From contig CAMLLE010000211.1 in NCBI GenBank assembly GCA_946480555.1, positions 1-6,039 on the forward strand: a stretch of DNA of 6,039 bases, read 5' to 3'. Position numbers and translations under genes: made by a program. This document shows, piece by piece, positions 4,614 to 6,039 of this stretch. This stretch comes from an uncultured Verrucomicrobia subdivision 3 bacterium. Its GTDB lineage: Bacteria > Verrucomicrobiota > Verrucomicrobiae > Limisphaerales > CAMLLE01. The notes below the pieces were generated by a model. It was given only the letters and a program-made list of their open reading frames with translations, ran no database searches and was not told where the DNA came from. The number at the start of each line of letters is the position of its first letter. The stretch's first letter is position 1.

Positions 4614-6039
4614 ATGGAACCCAAAGCTGATATTGCAGTCATTGGTCTGGCCGTGATGGGCCAAAACCTGATTTTGAACATGAACGACCACGGCTTCACC
4701 GTGGTCGCCTACAACCGAACCGTCGAAAAAGTCGATCACTTCCTCGCCAACGAAGCCAAAGGCACGAACATCATCGGCGCCCGCTCGATCGAAGAAATGG
4801 TCAAGCTGCTCAAGCGTCCCCGCCGCATCATGCTCATGGTGAAAGCCGGCAAGCCGGTGGACGAATTCATCGATCTGCTGCTGCCGCATCTCGAGGCGGG
4901 CGACATCATCATCGATGGCGGCAACTCGCTTTTCCAGGATACGGATCGCCGTGTGAAATACGTGGAAAGCAAGGGGCTGCTCTACATTGGCACCGGCGTT
5001 TCCGGCGGTGAAGAGGGCGCGCGCCGCGGGCCGAGCATCATGCCTGGCGGATCCAAAGCCGCGTGGCCGCATGTGAAAGACATCTTCCAGGGCATCGCCG
5101 CGAAAGTGGAGGACACCAGCGGCGGTCAGGCGGCCTGCTGTGATTGGGTCGGCGAAGGCGGTGCGGGCCATTACGTAAAGATGGTTCACAACGGCATCGA
5201 ATACGGCGACATGCAGCTCATCTGCGAAGCCTACAACCTGATGAAAACCGGGCTCGGAATGAGCGCGGACGAAATGCACCAGGTGTTCGCCGAATGGAAT
5301 CAGGGCGACCTCGACAGCTACCTGATCGAGATCAGCCGCGACATTCTGGCGAAGAAGGACGACGACGGCGCGCCGCTCGTGGACAAGATCCTCGACACCG
5401 CCGGGCAGAAGGGGACCGGCAAGTGGACGGTGATCAACTCGCAGGACCTTGGCATTCCGATCACACTGATGGCGGAAGCGGTTTATTCCCGCTGTGTTTC
5501 TGCCTTGAAAGACGAACGCGTCAAGGCCGCGCGCAAGCTCAAGGGACCACGTCCCGCGCTCTCGTCGATCTCTGGAAATCCTGAGAAAAAGAAGGCGTTC
5601 GTCACCGACATTCGCGACGCGCTTTACGCTTCGAAGATTGTCAGCTACGCGCAGGGTTACATGCTGATGCGCGCTGCTGCGAAGGAGTATGGCTGGAATC
5701 TTAACTATGGTGGCATCGCGTTGATGTGGCGCGGTGGCTGCATCATTCGCTCGCGATTTCTCGGCAAGATCAAGGAAGCCTACGATAACAACGCGAAGCT
5801 CTCGAATCTGATGCTCGATGATTATTTCCGCGGGGAAATTAAGCGGTGTCAGAAAGGTTGGCGCAACATTGTCGCTACTGCGGCGAAAAAAGGCATTCCG
5901 GTGCCAGCCTTCAGCACGGCACTGGCGTTCTACGATCAATACCGCGCAGCGGTGTTGCCCGCAAACTTGCTTCAGGCGCAGCGGGACTACTTCGGGGCAC
6001 ACACGTACGAGCGGGTGGACAAGGCGCGCGGCGAATTCT
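4614..6039 (+). CDS. gnd: 6-phosphogluconate dehydrogenase, decarboxylating, NADP-type (3' end outside window)
   Basis: Gnd oxidises and decarboxylates 6-phosphogluconate to ribulose-5-phosphate and CO2 with NADP+, the second oxidative step of the pentose-phosphate pathway, in the cytoplasm. The frame stays open from ATG 4614 to the window end, 475 codons plus one base. The N-terminal Rossmann motif GLAVMGQN is at 11-18, and YNRT at 33-36 supplies the Asn-Arg-Thr typical of NADP preference. Other landmarks are MVKAGKPVD (75-83), IIIDGGNS (98-105), GTGVSGGEEGARRGPSIMPGG (126-146), and the catalytic segment GAGHYVKMVHNGIEYGDM with Lys189 and Glu196. The family signature ILDTAGQKGTGKW is at 259-271, and the C-terminal substrate residues are Arg444 and His463 (YRAAVLPANLLQAQRDYFGAHTYER). 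E. coli Gnd has 468 residues and ends soon after this block, so only a few residues and the stop should be missing. The start fits the family N-terminus; no Shine-Dalgarno precedes it. It stands alone after a 460-base spacer. Confidence 0.97.
   Translation, partial: MEPKADIAVIGLAVMGQNLILNMNDHGFTVVAYNRTVEKVDHFLANEAKGTNIIGARSIEEMVKLLKRPRRIMLMVKAGKPVDEFIDLLLPHLEAGDIIIDGGNSLFQDTDRRVKYVESKGLLYIGTGVSGGEEGARRGPSIMPGGSKAAWPHVKDIFQGIAAKVEDTSGGQAACCDWVGEGGAGHYVKMVHNGIEYGDMQLICEAYNLMKTGLGMSADEMHQVFAEWNQGDLDSYLIEISRDILAKKDDDGAPLVDKILDTAGQKGTGKWTVINSQDLGIPITLMAEAVYSRCVSALKDERVKAARKLKGPRPALSSISGNPEKKKAFVTDIRDALYASKIVSYAQGYMLMRAAAKEYGWNLNYGGIALMWRGGCIIRSRFLGKIKEAYDNNAKLSNLMLDDYFRGEIKRCQKGWRNIVATAAKKGIPVPAFSTALAFYDQYRAAVLPANLLQAQRDYFGAHTYERVDKARGEF

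Noticed and set aside
4513..4656. A 47-codon basic open frame (MRKSTRKSSRRSW...) overlapping the gnd start
   Set aside because: It has no ribosome binding site and no family resemblance, and its end lies inside gnd in another frame. An upstream leader peptide cannot be excluded but has no support beyond the ATG.
4440..6002. A 520-codon open frame on the minus strand opposite gnd
   Set aside because: It is a shadow of gnd. The + strand carries every 6-phosphogluconate dehydrogenase motif in one frame, while the minus product is His/Arg/Ala-rich with no family resemblance, as expected from antisense of GC-rich codons.
1..6039. CRISPR array, tRNA or rRNA gene, phage or toxin-antitoxin or defence system
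   Set aside because: No regularly spaced repeats, no cloverleaf or rRNA-like sequence and no proteins of those systems were found; nearly all sequence is explained by housekeeping genes, one glycosidase and short spacers.

Overview
The window is a GC-rich stretch of bacterial chromosome with four genes on the + strand and one more running off the right edge. The gene content and protein style point to Verrucomicrobiota, perhaps a soil or sediment relative of Pedosphaera (Limisphaerales). The clues are a Dxs of the variant I associate with that phylum, a secreted GH43 glycosidase, and no recognisable Shine-Dalgarno sequence before any visible start. This placement comes from recalled protein resemblance, not from a search.

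Layout: 2-478 is the 3' end of xseA (exonuclease VII large subunit). Next come xseB at 537-809 (small subunit) and dxs at 890-2875 (1-deoxy-D-xylulose-5-phosphate synthase). They share a strand with short gaps and look like one transcription unit, echoing the xseB/dxs linkage known from other bacteria. A strong inverted repeat (823-862) fills the xseB-dxs gap, and a third copy of its core word (866-874) could form a competing hairpin. After dxs comes a 225-base spacer (2876-3100). It holds a terminator-like hairpin (2919-2943) lying between two inverted copies of a 24-base repeat (2886-2909 and 3026-3049, 21 of 24 positions equal). This resembles a small non-autonomous mobile or dispersed repeat element.

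Region 3101-4153 encodes a signal-peptide-bearing family 43 glycoside hydrolase. A 460-base spacer (4154-4613) follows, with no convincing gene but several hairpins, including two competing ones just before the next start. From 4614 to the window end runs gnd, NADP-type 6-phosphogluconate dehydrogenase, almost complete: about 475 residues are present and only a short C-terminal tail is missing.

How the genes fit together: XseA and XseB form one nuclease. Dxs opens the MEP isoprenoid pathway from pyruvate and glyceraldehyde-3-phosphate. Gnd is the oxidative pentose-phosphate step that yields ribulose-5-phosphate and NADPH. The GH43 enzyme probably acts outside the cytoplasm on arabinose- or xylose-containing glycans. 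A metabolic link from released pentoses to the pentose-phosphate pathway is possible, but only position suggests it. The genes are mostly housekeeping. The least ordinary material is in the intergenic repeats and in the divergent cofactor-binding motifs of Dxs.
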